Assembly: GCA_938017825.1 (NCBI GenBank)
Contig: CALIJE010000020.1
Coordinates: 29,369-93,368 of the forward strand
Direction: 5' to 3'
From: an uncultured Flavobacteriaceae bacterium
GTDB lineage: Bacteria; Bacteroidota; Bacteroidia; Flavobacteriales; Flavobacteriaceae
Length of the DNA: 64,000 nucleotides
How positions within the stretch are numbered: the first letter of the stretch is position 1; each line of letters opens with the position of its first letter. A program made the position numbers and the translations under genes. Shown here in pieces: positions 1 through 8,661 of the stretch. The notes below the pieces were generated by a model that worked only from the letters and a program-made list of their open reading frames with translations, was not told the origin of the DNA and made no database searches.

Positions 1-90
1 ATCGTAAACACACCACAGGAGGCGTACGCCTGTTTTGATCGTACTCAGATGGATGTTCTGGTTTTGGAAAATTGCGTAATTGAGCGTTAG
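1..90 (+). CDS. C-terminal end of an unidentified protein (partial)
   Basis: An open frame runs from the first base of the window to a TAG stop at 88-90 and gives 29 residues ending in LVLENCVIER. The gene begins outside the window. The tail is rich in ordinary residues and reads like real coding sequence, and the glycan-lipid transferase follows 90 bases later on the same strand. That suggests a polysaccharide or nucleotide-sugar locus upstream, but the family cannot be told from this fragment. Confidence 0.5.
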   Translation: MVNTPQEAYACFDRTQMDVLVLENCVIER

Positions 91-180
91 ACGAGAATAG
101 CAATTCCTATTTCGCTGACCTTCTAATTTTAATAATATGGGTCACAGAAATTACCTACCATCTTCAATATAAGGCATACT

Positions 181-1146
181 ATGCAATTCGTTCATTATCC
201 GCTAATCACATTGTCTATTTTTGTTTTGGCACTTGTCTATTTACGCTTGGCTACCAAATACAAGATTATTGACAAACCCAATGAAAGAAGCTCGCATTCA
301 ATACCCACTATCAGAGGAGGTGGAATCGTATTTTTCTTATCCGTTTTAATTTTTTTCCTAATCAATGATTTCCAATACCCCTTCTTTGTTGCTGGGGTGA
401 GCTTAATGGCTATCATTAGTTTTGTTGATGACATTGTAACCTTAAGTGCGCGGTTTCGGCTTATTTTTCAGCTTGTCGGAGTTGGTCTATTGCTCTTTGA
501 AGCTGGTTTTCTGGTACCCCCATATGCCGTGGCCCTTCTGATTCTAGTAGCTACAATTGGGTTTACCAATATCTATAATTTCATGGACGGGATAAATGGT
601 ATTACCGGTATGTATAGTTTGGCGGTACTCACTGGATTCCTTGTGTTGAATTTCAAATTTTCAATTGTTCCCATAGACTTGATTATTATCCCAATGCTCT
701 CGGTTGTGGTATTCGGTTACTTTAACTTCCGTAAAAAAGCGCGCTTTTTCGCCGGCGACGTAGGAAGCATTTCTATGGCGATGATCGTCGTTTTTTTGGC
801 ACTTCTTTTCTTTAAAAAGCTTGCTGCACCGATTCTACTACTACTCTTCGTTGTTTATCTATTGGATGGCGGTTTGACCCTTATAAGGCGATTGATCAAT
901 GGAGAAAATATCTTTGAACCCCATCGATCTCATTTATATCAGCGGATGGTGCAAGAGACAAGCTTGTCTCATTTACAAGTGTCGGGCGTTTTTGCGGCAG
1001 TTCAATTATTAATGATTATCCCTGTTATGCTATCAATAGAGAAAGACTGGAAAATACAGACTATCGTCTTATTGACTTGTCTTATTGTACTAACAGTTGC
1101 TTATTTAATCGTTTACAGAAAAATGAACCTAAAAGCCAAAGTATAA
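181..1146 (+). CDS. WecA/MraY-type glycosyltransferase family 4 (undecaprenyl-phosphate sugar-1-phosphate transferase)
   Basis: A 321-aa polytopic inner-membrane protein that probably transfers a sugar-1-phosphate from a UDP-sugar to undecaprenyl phosphate, the first step of O-antigen or capsule synthesis. Family hallmarks are visible in order: RGGG at residues 45-48, the metal-binding DD at 83-84, NFMDGING at 133-140, GDVGS at 192-196 and the HRSHLYQ motif at 248-254. About ten hydrophobic segments cover most of the chain. The length fits the WecA/WbpL branch better than MraY (about 360 aa), and no murein-synthesis neighbours are present. The ATG at 181 has no strong ribosome site, which is normal for Bacteroidota. 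The sugar specificity cannot be told from sequence alone. A strong hairpin lies just downstream. Confidence 0.85.
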   Translation: MQFVHYPLITLSIFVLALVYLRLATKYKIIDKPNERSSHSIPTIRGGGIVFFLSVLIFFLINDFQYPFFVAGVSLMAIISFVDDIVTLSARFRLIFQLVGVGLLLFEAGFLVPPYAVALLILVATIGFTNIYNFMDGINGITGMYSLAVLTGFLVLNFKFSIVPIDLIIIPMLSVVVFGYFNFRKKARFFAGDVGSISMAMIVVFLALLFFKKLAAPILLLLFVVYLLDGGLTLIRRLINGENIFEPHRSHLYQRMVQETSLSHLQVSGVFAAVQLLMIIPVMLSIEKDWKIQTIVLLTCLIVLTVAYLIVYRKMNLKAKV

Positions 1147-1170
1147 AGAACTGGCAAGATCATACAAGAA

Positions 1171-1199
1171 AAAACGCCATTGCTAGACAATGGCGTTTT
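1171..1199. terminator. Bidirectional intrinsic terminator
   Basis: A perfect 12-bp stem (1171-1182 with 1188-1199) encloses a 5-base loop. The stem begins with four A and ends with four T, so it can act in both directions. It sits between the convergent transferase gene and the OmpA-like gene, the only tail-to-tail pair in the window with a clear shared terminator. Confidence 0.85.
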
Positions 1200-1227
1200 C
1201 GTTTCACAAAACAAAATGGTCGTTTGG

Positions 1228-2406
1228 CTACAAATTCGTAATGATAAATTCTGATCGTCTATTTATTTTATGCTTCTCTTCAGGGCAATAGGTAGTATCA
1301 TCACATTCATTTAACAACTGCTCCTCACCTACTCCTTCAAACGTTAATCTATCTGGAGCTATACCGGCATCAATCAAATAATCTCTTGTACGCTGCACTC
1401 TTCGCTCAGACAACCATAGGTTATACGTTGAGGCACCTCTTGAATCGGTATGCGATACAATCTTTAGAACCACCGTAGATTCTTTCTCCAAAATCAAAGC
1501 CATGGAATCGAGAACCGCTTTGGATTCTTGATTTAAGTAAGACGAATTAAGGTCAAAGTATACATAACCCAGTTCTTTGATGCTATTTTCCAAAGCGGCC
1601 TTACGTTGGTTTTCAGCATCTATTTTTGCTTTTTCAATTGCAGCTAGTCGTTCTTTTTCTTTTGCAGCGGCCAAACGTTCGGCCATTAATGCTTCCTCCT
1701 TTATTCGGTTCGCGTTGGCAATAGAATCTTGAACGCGCTGCTTTTCTTGCTCTAAGGCAAGTATTTGGGCCAATTTCTCTTCGCCTTTTTTGGAAAGTCC
1801 TTTTTCAATACCGAATTGATAGACCACCCCCGCCGAATGTTGCAGGTGATTTGTTGCTCCTTTATCTCCCATTGCCCATTTACCACTCGAGTTGATATCA
1901 ATTCCCCATCTGTCAGAGATCCATGTTCGAAAGCCCAAAATCGCATTGTACGTTCCGCGAGACATGTTGTTGGCCTCTGAATATCCTAAACCGATGCCCA
2001 CATACGGATCAAACCACGCGGTCTGCCCGATCAATTTGTTTAAATCATAGCTCAATCGGGTGTCAATCGCATAATAGGTAGTCTCCTCTGTATTGATAGC
2101 GGCGTCAATGGTCTTACCTACTTTGTATTTATTGTAGGTTCCGATTGCTTCTATACCGATACCACTCTTGAAATATCTTCCGATACTTATCCTTGACGGA
2201 AATGAGACGGCATTCCATTCATCCTTGATATTAAAAAGTCCGTCGTACACATTTCCGGAATCATCTACAAAGTTGAAACCTAAGCCCGCCATGTAGGAAC
2301 TAATGACGATACTATCCTTTTCAGTAAGCTGCAAAGAGTCTTGGGCATAGGTACTCACTAAAAATGAGCATGACAGAACACCTAACAAAAGCGTAATTTT
2401 CCTCAT
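1228..2406 (-). CDS. OmpA-family outer-membrane protein with peptidoglycan-binding C-terminus
   Basis: A 392-aa protein with a signal peptide ending near residue 22 (VSTYAQ), an N-terminal region of about 180 residues with alternating beta-barrel-type strands, a charged Ala/Glu/Lys-rich helix at roughly 205-275, and a C-terminal OmpA domain from about 280. The OmpA domain has the expected core (VYFDLNSSYL, then HTDSRG, then NLWLSERRVQRTRDYL), which in this family contacts the diaminopimelate of peptidoglycan. A Cys pair in the last 30 residues (ECDDTTYC) may form a disulfide. The role is probably to tether the outer membrane to the cell wall. It is transcribed alone or from the 199-base gap upstream. 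Confidence 0.88.
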   Translation of the reverse strand: MRKITLLLGVLSCSFLVSTYAQDSLQLTEKDSIVISSYMAGLGFNFVDDSGNVYDGLFNIKDEWNAVSFPSRISIGRYFKSGIGIEAIGTYNKYKVGKTIDAAINTEETTYYAIDTRLSYDLNKLIGQTAWFDPYVGIGLGYSEANNMSRGTYNAILGFRTWISDRWGIDINSSGKWAMGDKGATNHLQHSAGVVYQFGIEKGLSKKGEEKLAQILALEQEKQRVQDSIANANRIKEEALMAERLAAAKEKERLAAIEKAKIDAENQRKAALENSIKELGYVYFDLNSSYLNQESKAVLDSMALILEKESTVVLKIVSHTDSRGASTYNLWLSERRVQRTRDYLIDAGIAPDRLTFEGVGEEQLLNECDDTTYCPEEKHKINRRSEFIITNL

Positions 2407-2605
2407 AATGATAACATTTGGGTATTAATCAAGTATAAAGTTATTGTTAAGGAAGGTTGGCAACAAAATTGTACCGTTAACGGGCATTTTATTCGTTGGA
2501 CTACATTTTGGAAAAACTAGGTTGTAGGAAATATAAATTCAAATACACCATATCTAAAAAAGAGGTACTTGGTCGGTATTGTACAATGTAAATTTTCGAA
2601 AAAGG

Positions 2606-3082
2606 CTATTCCATGGCCTTAAAACGTATATTCTTTGTGGTATTGGGCATTTTATAAATACTAAAAGGGCTCACGGTACTTACAGGTTTTTCCTTGTTCT
2701 CTATATTATTCATTCCTAAAACCATTTCAGTATCCGTTTCTTCCGCAACCAATAAAGTTGGTTTGGTTCCATTGCCATCGATTCCCGCGCAATAAATGAT
2801 GACCATATCTTTTGAGAAATCAACATCGGGTACAGGAATTCCCGGTTTTCTGGTCCTATTAATTTTTGAAAAGAATTTTGACAAGCTTTTTGAACTAGTA
2901 AACACATGGGTTTCAACACTATCCGTTGGAGCGTAGCCAGCCTCTGCTAAAAGGGTTAATTGTGAATCGGTAGCGGTTTCATCACTGTCGCTATCCATAG
3001 CTGTTTTTTTTTGTCCGTTACAACTAAGTATAAGTAGCCCAGTCAAAATAACACCGAGAACAACTGATTTAACCAATTGCAT
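2606..3082 (-). CDS. Small predicted lipoprotein with PrcB-like C-terminus
   Basis: A short exported protein of unknown function. The frame is open from 3124, but the ATG at 3082 is the better start: it puts a lipoprotein signal (MQLVKS, then a hydrophobic run, then LILSC with Cys at residue 21) at the N-terminus. From 3082 the gene has 158 codons and overlaps the end of bshA by 14 bases, so it is probably translated from the same mRNA. The C-terminal half (PVPDVDFSKDMVIIYCAG and following beta-rich sequence) resembles the PrcB C-terminal domain seen in spirochaete and Bacteroidota lipoproteins; this similarity is recalled, not searched. The link to bacillithiol synthesis is by position only. 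Confidence 0.65.
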   Translation of the reverse strand: MQLVKSVVLGVILTGLLILSCNGQKKTAMDSDSDETATDSQLTLLAEAGYAPTDSVETHVFTSSKSLSKFFSKINRTRKPGIPVPDVDFSKDMVIIYCAGIDGNGTKPTLLVAEETDTEMVLGMNNIENKEKPVSTVSPFSIYKMPNTTKNIRFKAME

Positions 3083-4214
3083 TTTTGTACCGTCTTTCAT
3101 ACGCTTTTTTATAAATGTCCTCATATAATGGTAAAATATTCAATATATCGAAGTCTAGGGCTACCTTCTTGGCATTCGCCTTGAACGATTCCAAGACCTT
3201 GTCGTCGCCAAGAATTTTCAGGGCGTTTTGTGCCATCTCGTCGATATCACCAATTTCACTAAGATAACCGGTGACTCCCTGTTGGTTTACTTCTGGTATA
3301 CCCCCGGCATTACTTGAGATTACCGGAACTTTATTGATCATTGCCTCTAGTGCTGCCAAACCGAAACTTTCAGACTCTGAGGGCAGTAAGAACAAATCGG
3401 TAAAACAAAGAATACGATCTATTTGATTGCTGTTGCCCAAGAAAATTACCCTATCGGAAATGCCCAGTTTTTCACAGAGTTCTTCGGCCCCCTCCTTTTC
3501 TGGCCCATCACCTACCATGACTAATTTCGCCGGAAGTTGTTGCTGTACCTTATAAAAAATTTGAATAATATCGGGAATACGCTTTACTTTTCTAAAATTA
3601 CTGATGTGGGTGATAATCTTTTCATCGTCATTTGCCATCAGGGCACGTTGACAATCGGTAAACGAATCGCTGTACTTACGTTTATCAATGAAATTGGGAA
3701 CCACTTCGATCTCATTTTTAATATTGAAAATATCCAAAGTGCGTTGCCTCAAATTCTCTGAAACTGATGTAACTACATCCGATTGATTAATGCTAAAGGT
3801 TACGGCCGGTTTGTAAAAAGGGTGTTTTCCGACCAAGGTAATATCGGTGCCGTGCAATGTTGTAACCATAGGTATATGAATACCTTCTTCCTCCAACATT
3901 TTTTTTGCCATATAACCGGCATAGGCGTGTGGTATTGCATAGTGTACATGAAGCAGCTCGATACCGTATAATTTGATCGTATCGACCAACTTGCTCGACA
4001 AGGCCAATTCATAGGGTTGATACTTAAACAGCGGATATTCAGGGACATGCACTTCATGGAAGTGTATGTTATTGTTCAACAATTCTAACCGAACGGGTTG
4101 TCTATACGTCACAAAATGCACTTCGTGCCCTCTGTCGGCCAAAGCAATACCTAATTCTGTGGCTACCACGCCACTACCGCCAAAGGTGGGGTAACATACA
4201 ATCGCTATTTTCAT
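3069..4214 (-). CDS. bshA: N-acetyl-alpha-D-glucosaminyl L-malate synthase BshA
   Basis: A 381-aa GT4 glycosyltransferase that joins GlcNAc from UDP-GlcNAc to L-malate, the first step of bacillithiol synthesis. The N-terminus has the BshA signature (CYPTFGGSGVVATELG), followed by HVHYAIPHAYAGY near residues 93-105 and TLHGTDITLVG near 118-128. The GT-B C-terminal domain carries the donor-binding segment ESFGLAALEAM near residue 280. The length matches known BshA proteins. The downstream lipoprotein gene overlaps its end. bshB and bshC are not in this window; in Bacteroidota they usually lie elsewhere. The assignment is strong because the N-terminal motif separates BshA from other GT4 enzymes. 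Confidence 0.95.
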   Translation of the reverse strand: MKIAIVCYPTFGGSGVVATELGIALADRGHEVHFVTYRQPVRLELLNNNIHFHEVHVPEYPLFKYQPYELALSSKLVDTIKLYGIELLHVHYAIPHAYAGYMAKKMLEEEGIHIPMVTTLHGTDITLVGKHPFYKPAVTFSINQSDVVTSVSENLRQRTLDIFNIKNEIEVVPNFIDKRKYSDSFTDCQRALMANDDEKIITHISNFRKVKRIPDIIQIFYKVQQQLPAKLVMVGDGPEKEGAEELCEKLGISDRVIFLGNSNQIDRILCFTDLFLLPSESESFGLAALEAMINKVPVISSNAGGIPEVNQQGVTGYLSEIGDIDEMAQNALKILGDDKVLESFKANAKKVALDFDILNILPLYEDIYKKAYERRYKNAIG

Positions 4215-4298
4215 TAGTCAAATTTAATAAAACCAAAGGGTTAGTTGCTCCACAAAAGGCAATATTACAAGTATCTTAACAAAAATGGGAGCAAGATG

Positions 4299-7211
4299 CT
4301 AGTCTAACATGGCATCGTATATAGCAGCCTGTATTCGGGTCCTAAGCCCAGATTTTACCAGAAGTCTGTTCGTGGCGGTCGGGTAGGTTCTGTTAGAAAG
4401 GAAAACATATACCAAATCCTTGGCAGGGTCTGCCCATGTATAGGTACCAGTAAAACCGCTATGTCCGAAGCTTTTGGGAGAAACACGATCACTTGCCGGA
4501 CCTCCACCTCGTGCATCCGGTTTGTCAAAACCAACACCTCGACGCACCTTTTTATTACAGAAATAGCAGGTATTGAATTTCTTTACCGTTCGTGAATCAA
4601 GAAATCGGTCTCCACCATAAAAACCACCCTGAAGATACATCTGCATAATTTTGGCCACATCATTCGCGTTACTGAACAAGCCTGCATGGCCACCAACTCC
4701 TCCTTGCATAGCAGCTCCCATGTCATGAACGTAGCCCTGTACACGCCCGTAGCGGTAATAGGTATCCTCTTCACTCGGCACGATGCGTTCTTTGGGGTAT
4801 TTGTCCAAAGGATTATAGGTAGTCGTGAATGCACCCAACGGTTTGTAGATAAGTTCTTCGGTCAATTCATCCAAACGCTTTCCTTTTTTATCTTCAATGT
4901 ACTTTTTTAGCACATAATAGGCCACATCACTGTAGCGATAACGGTTGGATTTTAAATCTTGCCGACCAATTCGATTATAGATCGAATCTTTATAGGCATC
5001 GGTCAAATACAATTCATCATTGACCTTGATAGAGAAACCATTTAGGGGTTTGTTTCTATAAAATTCACCTGAAGGCTTTCGATTATCATCTAATGTACTC
5101 ACATAGAACGCAATCCAAGCAGGAAGTCTTCCATAGTGGGAAAGCGCTTTCAGCACAGTAACATTTTTCAAATTTGTTGTATCATAACCGGGAATAAGCT
5201 CCCCAAATGTGTCGTTCAGCTTAATTTCTTTTTTTTCCTCCATTCGCATTACCATGGGCAAGGTGGCCAATATTTTGGTAACTGAGGCCAAGTCATATAA
5301 GTGATCGTTTGTGATACTATCATTTGACTTATAAGTAGGCTTCCCAAATGATTTATGGTAGATCACCTTTCCCCTTCTTGCAATCAATACCTGTGCTCCT
5401 GGATACATCAACGAATCCAATCCATCGTGTACCAAAGAGTCAACGGCAGCCAATTTCGAAGAATCGAAACCCACGCGCTCAGGATAACTATAGCCTAATC
5501 GTTTCAAAGACTTCAACTGAATACTTGTATTTACCGGAAAATCCTTATGTGAACTTACAGGAAGTTTTCCTTTGGCCGCAACTGCCCCAAAAAGCAGCTG
5601 AGCAGTCTTGCGCTGTGCAATAGCACTATTTTGATAAGCCATAACAACTCCATCTACGTTCTTGAAATTCGGAACGTCTAGCAAGGCATAAGGTCGCGCA
5701 AACACAGCCAGAATAACATTTGAGGTACGTACCTCGGAAATTTTCTTGAGCCAGTCGAGCTCCTTTTTAGAAAATTTAAACCCTTTCCACGGGCTTTCAT
5801 TGCTCTTATGATGCCCAATTATGACAAGATTAAAATCTTCTAGTTTGCTTTTTAACGTTCCAATATCATTGGCTTGAATTTCCGTCACTGTTGTATACTT
5901 GTTCAACTCTTCCAAAAAAGGCTCATGATCTGCCTCTCCGAATTTGACATAGGCAATTTTCTTCTTTTCCAATTTTTTGATTCCTAACATGTAGTAATCG
6001 TTCTTTACGACGGTTATAGCATTTTCAATAGCCTCTTCGTAAAGCATATCATCCTGCAGCGAATTTAGGTCCTCATATAGGTTCTTCGTAGCAACCGTGC
6101 TGTTTTTATGTAATCCGACCTTATATTTGGCCATAAGCACTTTCTTTACTGAATAGGCCAAACGCTCCTCGCTTATTTTCTTCTTATTGAATGCTTTGAG
6201 AAGTTTTTCTTTGGCTTTTGCGACATCCAAAGGCATGAGCAGAATATCGTTCCCTGCCCTAAAAGCCTTTAGCTCAACCTCGCCGTTCTTGCCATGCTTG
6301 GTTGCCCCCTTCATATTCAAGGCATCGGTAAAAACAAGACCTTTAAAGCCCATTTCTTCCTTGAGCACAGTGCTTATTATCTGTTCAGAAAGGGAAGACG
6401 GAAGACCTTTTTTCATTTCCAATTCAGGAACCTCCAAGTGTGCTACCATTACACTGCTCAGGCCTTCAGCAATGATTCGTCTATACGGATACATTTCAAT
6501 ACTATCCAAACGCTTTCTACTAAAATCGATTACCGGCAGATCATGATGGGAGTCGGTAGCGGTATCTCCGTGACCCGGAAAGTGCTTTCCACTAGAGAGG
6601 ACACCAGTACTTTCAAGGCCCTTCATAAAGGCAATACCTTTCTGTGCTACATTTTCACGATCTTCACCGAACGATCGGTTGCCGATGATTGGGTTTTTTG
6701 GATTGATATTGATATCAATATCGGGTGCGAAATTAATATGCACCCCAAGTCTTTTGGCATGCATCCCTATGCGCTTCCCAACTTTTTCCACAATCGCATT
6801 GTCCCTAATGGCACCCAAGGTCATATTCCAAGGAAAAGAATAAGTAGAATCCAAGCGCATGGCCAGACCCCATTCAGCATCCATTGCCACCATCAGCGGG
6901 ATCTTTGAAAGTTTTTGATATTTGTTGGTGAGTTGCGCTTGACGTACGGGTCCTCCAGTAGAAAAGATGACACCCCCAATATGTTGTTCCTCAATAAGGC
7001 GGGCAACTTTATCCTGGCTTGCCTTACTGGCATCTGAATGGACCATTACCATGAAAAGTTGCCCTAATCGCTCTTCCAAGGTCATTTTATCGTATTGCGA
7101 ATCGACCCATCTTTGTTGGGCAATGCTGTCTTTTGTAACCAATGGGTTTGATTGCCCATTAACGGCAAGGATGGCTAAAATAAAAATGGGGAGAACAAAA
7201 CGAATTCGCAT
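4299..7211 (-). CDS. Secreted GH3 beta-N-acetylglucosaminidase-like domain fused to a serine beta-lactamase-like hydrolase
   Basis: A 970-aa two-enzyme fusion with a signal peptide (cleavage near LAVNGQ, residue 20). Residues about 40-370 are a NagZ-type GH3 domain: KHFPGHG at 209-215, the D-S-H dyad motif at 220-222 expected to supply acid/base catalysis, and FTDALNM with the likely nucleophile Asp296. A linking alpha/beta region follows (about 400-570). Residues about 595-970 form a beta-lactamase/penicillin-binding-protein fold: SVTK at 643-646 (nucleophile Ser and general-base Lys), YSD at 760-762 and HSG at 917-919. GH3 proteins with a C-terminal serine hydrolase are known in Bacteroidota. 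The likely role is trimming peptidoglycan fragments outside the cytoplasm, with the second domain acting as an amidase, esterase or carboxypeptidase. A separate cytosolic NagZ is at 55595-57166. Confidence 0.88.
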   Translation of the reverse strand: MRIRFVLPIFILAILAVNGQSNPLVTKDSIAQQRWVDSQYDKMTLEERLGQLFMVMVHSDASKASQDKVARLIEEQHIGGVIFSTGGPVRQAQLTNKYQKLSKIPLMVAMDAEWGLAMRLDSTYSFPWNMTLGAIRDNAIVEKVGKRIGMHAKRLGVHINFAPDIDININPKNPIIGNRSFGEDRENVAQKGIAFMKGLESTGVLSSGKHFPGHGDTATDSHHDLPVIDFSRKRLDSIEMYPYRRIIAEGLSSVMVAHLEVPELEMKKGLPSSLSEQIISTVLKEEMGFKGLVFTDALNMKGATKHGKNGEVELKAFRAGNDILLMPLDVAKAKEKLLKAFNKKKISEERLAYSVKKVLMAKYKVGLHKNSTVATKNLYEDLNSLQDDMLYEEAIENAITVVKNDYYMLGIKKLEKKKIAYVKFGEADHEPFLEELNKYTTVTEIQANDIGTLKSKLEDFNLVIIGHHKSNESPWKGFKFSKKELDWLKKISEVRTSNVILAVFARPYALLDVPNFKNVDGVVMAYQNSAIAQRKTAQLLFGAVAAKGKLPVSSHKDFPVNTSIQLKSLKRLGYSYPERVGFDSSKLAAVDSLVHDGLDSLMYPGAQVLIARRGKVIYHKSFGKPTYKSNDSITNDHLYDLASVTKILATLPMVMRMEEKKEIKLNDTFGELIPGYDTTNLKNVTVLKALSHYGRLPAWIAFYVSTLDDNRKPSGEFYRNKPLNGFSIKVNDELYLTDAYKDSIYNRIGRQDLKSNRYRYSDVAYYVLKKYIEDKKGKRLDELTEELIYKPLGAFTTTYNPLDKYPKERIVPSEEDTYYRYGRVQGYVHDMGAAMQGGVGGHAGLFSNANDVAKIMQMYLQGGFYGGDRFLDSRTVKKFNTCYFCNKKVRRGVGFDKPDARGGGPASDRVSPKSFGHSGFTGTYTWADPAKDLVYVFLSNRTYPTATNRLLVKSGLRTRIQAAIYDAMLD

Positions 7212-7310
7212 ATCAAAACATCTAAGGAAATAACAGAAAACCGTTGAAAATATTGCATTTCATCGATCAAGACTCAAAAACAGTACCGTTTCACAAAATG
7301 GCTCTTGGAT

Positions 7311-7793
7311 TTACATGAAGCGAGAGTGCCAACTTTGACTGGCCGGAACTTCCCAATGTTCTTTGTATTCACCCTTATTCGTGACCAAATTGTTAAAAAC
7401 AACCGTATTGGCTGAAACCGATTTTGCCTTTGCCATTTTTTTAAAATCGATTAGCGATTTATATGCCACAAAATCCCCTTGTTTATACGATACATTCATC
7501 TTATCCAACAAGCTAACGTCATATTGCTTCTCCAAGGCAAGTATAAAGTGTACCGACGCATCAATTGAACAGCCCGAGGCGGCATGTTGCGACTGATCTA
7601 AGGCCAAAACAATAAATCTATTATACGGCAATTCATAGCCAGCTTTCAGCTCCTGACCATGGGCAGTCCACTCCGTTATAAAAGCCTCTAGAGATGCTCT
7701 AAGTGTCACCAATTCGTCCTTTGAAAAAGTACGATTCGCTTGGTAAATCCACACGCGTGAAGAATCAGGAAGTGAATCAAAATCTACTAGCAT
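7311..7793 (-). CDS. Conserved 160-aa protein of unknown function (often named 'ABC transporter ATPase' in flavobacteria)
   Basis: A 160-aa soluble protein with no signal peptide and no membrane segment. I recall close relatives in flavobacterial genomes carrying the label 'ABC transporter ATPase', but neither a Walker A motif (GxxxxGKS/T) nor an ABC signature (LSGGQ) can be seen, so that name is not supported by the sequence. Visible traits are a conserved-looking start (VWIYQANRTFSKDEL), a central GCSIDASVHFILALEKQYDV, and a tryptophan-containing C-terminus. It lies 50 bases downstream of the Fe-S protein gene on the same strand and may share its transcript. No function is assigned. Confidence 0.75.
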   Translation of the reverse strand: MLVDFDSLPDSSRVWIYQANRTFSKDELVTLRASLEAFITEWTAHGQELKAGYELPYNRFIVLALDQSQHAASGCSIDASVHFILALEKQYDVSLLDKMNVSYKQGDFVAYKSLIDFKKMAKAKSVSANTVVFNNLVTNKGEYKEHWEVPASQSWHSRFM

Positions 7794-7843
7794 AAAATCA
7801 ATTTCAGGATTAGGGTTCGGTCAAAACCTTTAGCGGTTAGGTA

Positions 7844-8635
7844 TTAAAGGTCCTCTGCCGTTGCGATCATCTCGGCTATATCCATTACGGCAACATCACC
7901 TTCTCGTTCCTTATTTTTTACACCATCGGTCATCATGGTATTACAGAAGGGACATCCGGCAGCAATAATTTCCGGTTGTACATCCAACGCCTGTTCGGTA
8001 CGTTCAATATTCACATCTTTATTGCCTTTTTCCGGCTCCTTGAACATCTGTGCCCCTCCGGCGCCGCAACAGAGTCCTTTTTTTCTGCAATTTTTCATTT
8101 CAACCAACTCGGCATCCAATTTGCGAATTAGCTCACGAGGGGCTTCGTAAACACCATTGGCCCGCCCCAGATAACATGGGTCATGAAACGTAATGCGTTT
8201 ACCTTTGAAATGTCCGCCTTCCATAGAAATTCTACCATCTTGCAGCAGTTGTTTTAAAAACTGCGTATGGTGCACAACTTCATAGTTTCCGCCTAGCCCG
8301 GGATATTCGTTTTTAATCGTATTGAAGCAATGCGGACATGCCGTAACTACCTTTTTGACCCCATAGGCATTTAATACCTCGATATTGGTAACGGCCTGCA
8401 TTTGAAACAAAAATTCGTTTCCGGCCCGTTTTGCAGGATCACCTGTACAACTTTCTTCCGTACCGAGTACAGCGAATGAAACATTGGCCTTGTTGAGTAT
8501 TTTAACAAAGGCCTTCGTTATTTTTTTTGCCCTATCGTCGAAACTACCGGCACAGCCCACCCAAAAAAGGACTTCAGGTTCTTGGCCTGCAGCGAATAGT
8601 TCTGCCATTGTTGGTACGCGCAATTCGTTGCTCAT
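7844..8635 (-). CDS. Cysteine-rich (CCG-domain) Fe-S oxidoreductase subunit
   Basis: A 263-aa cytoplasmic protein with two cysteine-rich CCG domains of the kind found in HdrB, GlpC and LutA. The second is complete: Cys154, then Cys189-Cys190, then the pair Cys228/Cys231. The first is variant: Cys28, Cys63 (single, not CC), then Cys100/Cys103 in ACPHCFNTIKNEYPGLGG. In HdrB such domains bind non-cubane clusters or a catalytic cluster. It lies 26 bases downstream of a membrane-bound ferredoxin-like protein, and the pair looks like an HdrD- or GlpBC-like membrane redox module split into two chains. The electron donor and acceptor are unknown. Confidence 0.85.
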   Translation of the reverse strand: MSNELRVPTMAELFAAGQEPEVLFWVGCAGSFDDRAKKITKAFVKILNKANVSFAVLGTEESCTGDPAKRAGNEFLFQMQAVTNIEVLNAYGVKKVVTACPHCFNTIKNEYPGLGGNYEVVHHTQFLKQLLQDGRISMEGGHFKGKRITFHDPCYLGRANGVYEAPRELIRKLDAELVEMKNCRKKGLCCGAGGAQMFKEPEKGNKDVNIERTEQALDVQPEIIAAGCPFCNTMMTDGVKNKEREGDVAVMDIAEMIATAEDL

Positions 8636-8661
8636 CTAATTAAATTCAGGTTCAAAAAAAA

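Noticed and set aside
2474..2483. Perfect 10-base palindrome CCGTTAACGG in the gap before the OmpA-like gene
   Set aside because: A single short palindrome with no second copy seen nearby and no regulator gene in place; chance is likely.
4219..4226. TAAATTTG on the minus strand, a match to the -7 consensus, before bshA
   Set aside because: It lies only 4 bases before the bshA ATG, so transcription would start inside the gene.
6294..6908. A 204-codon open frame on the plus strand opposite the GH3 fusion gene
   Set aside because: It lies wholly within a gene with intact catalytic motifs and shows no family features; it is an antisense shadow.
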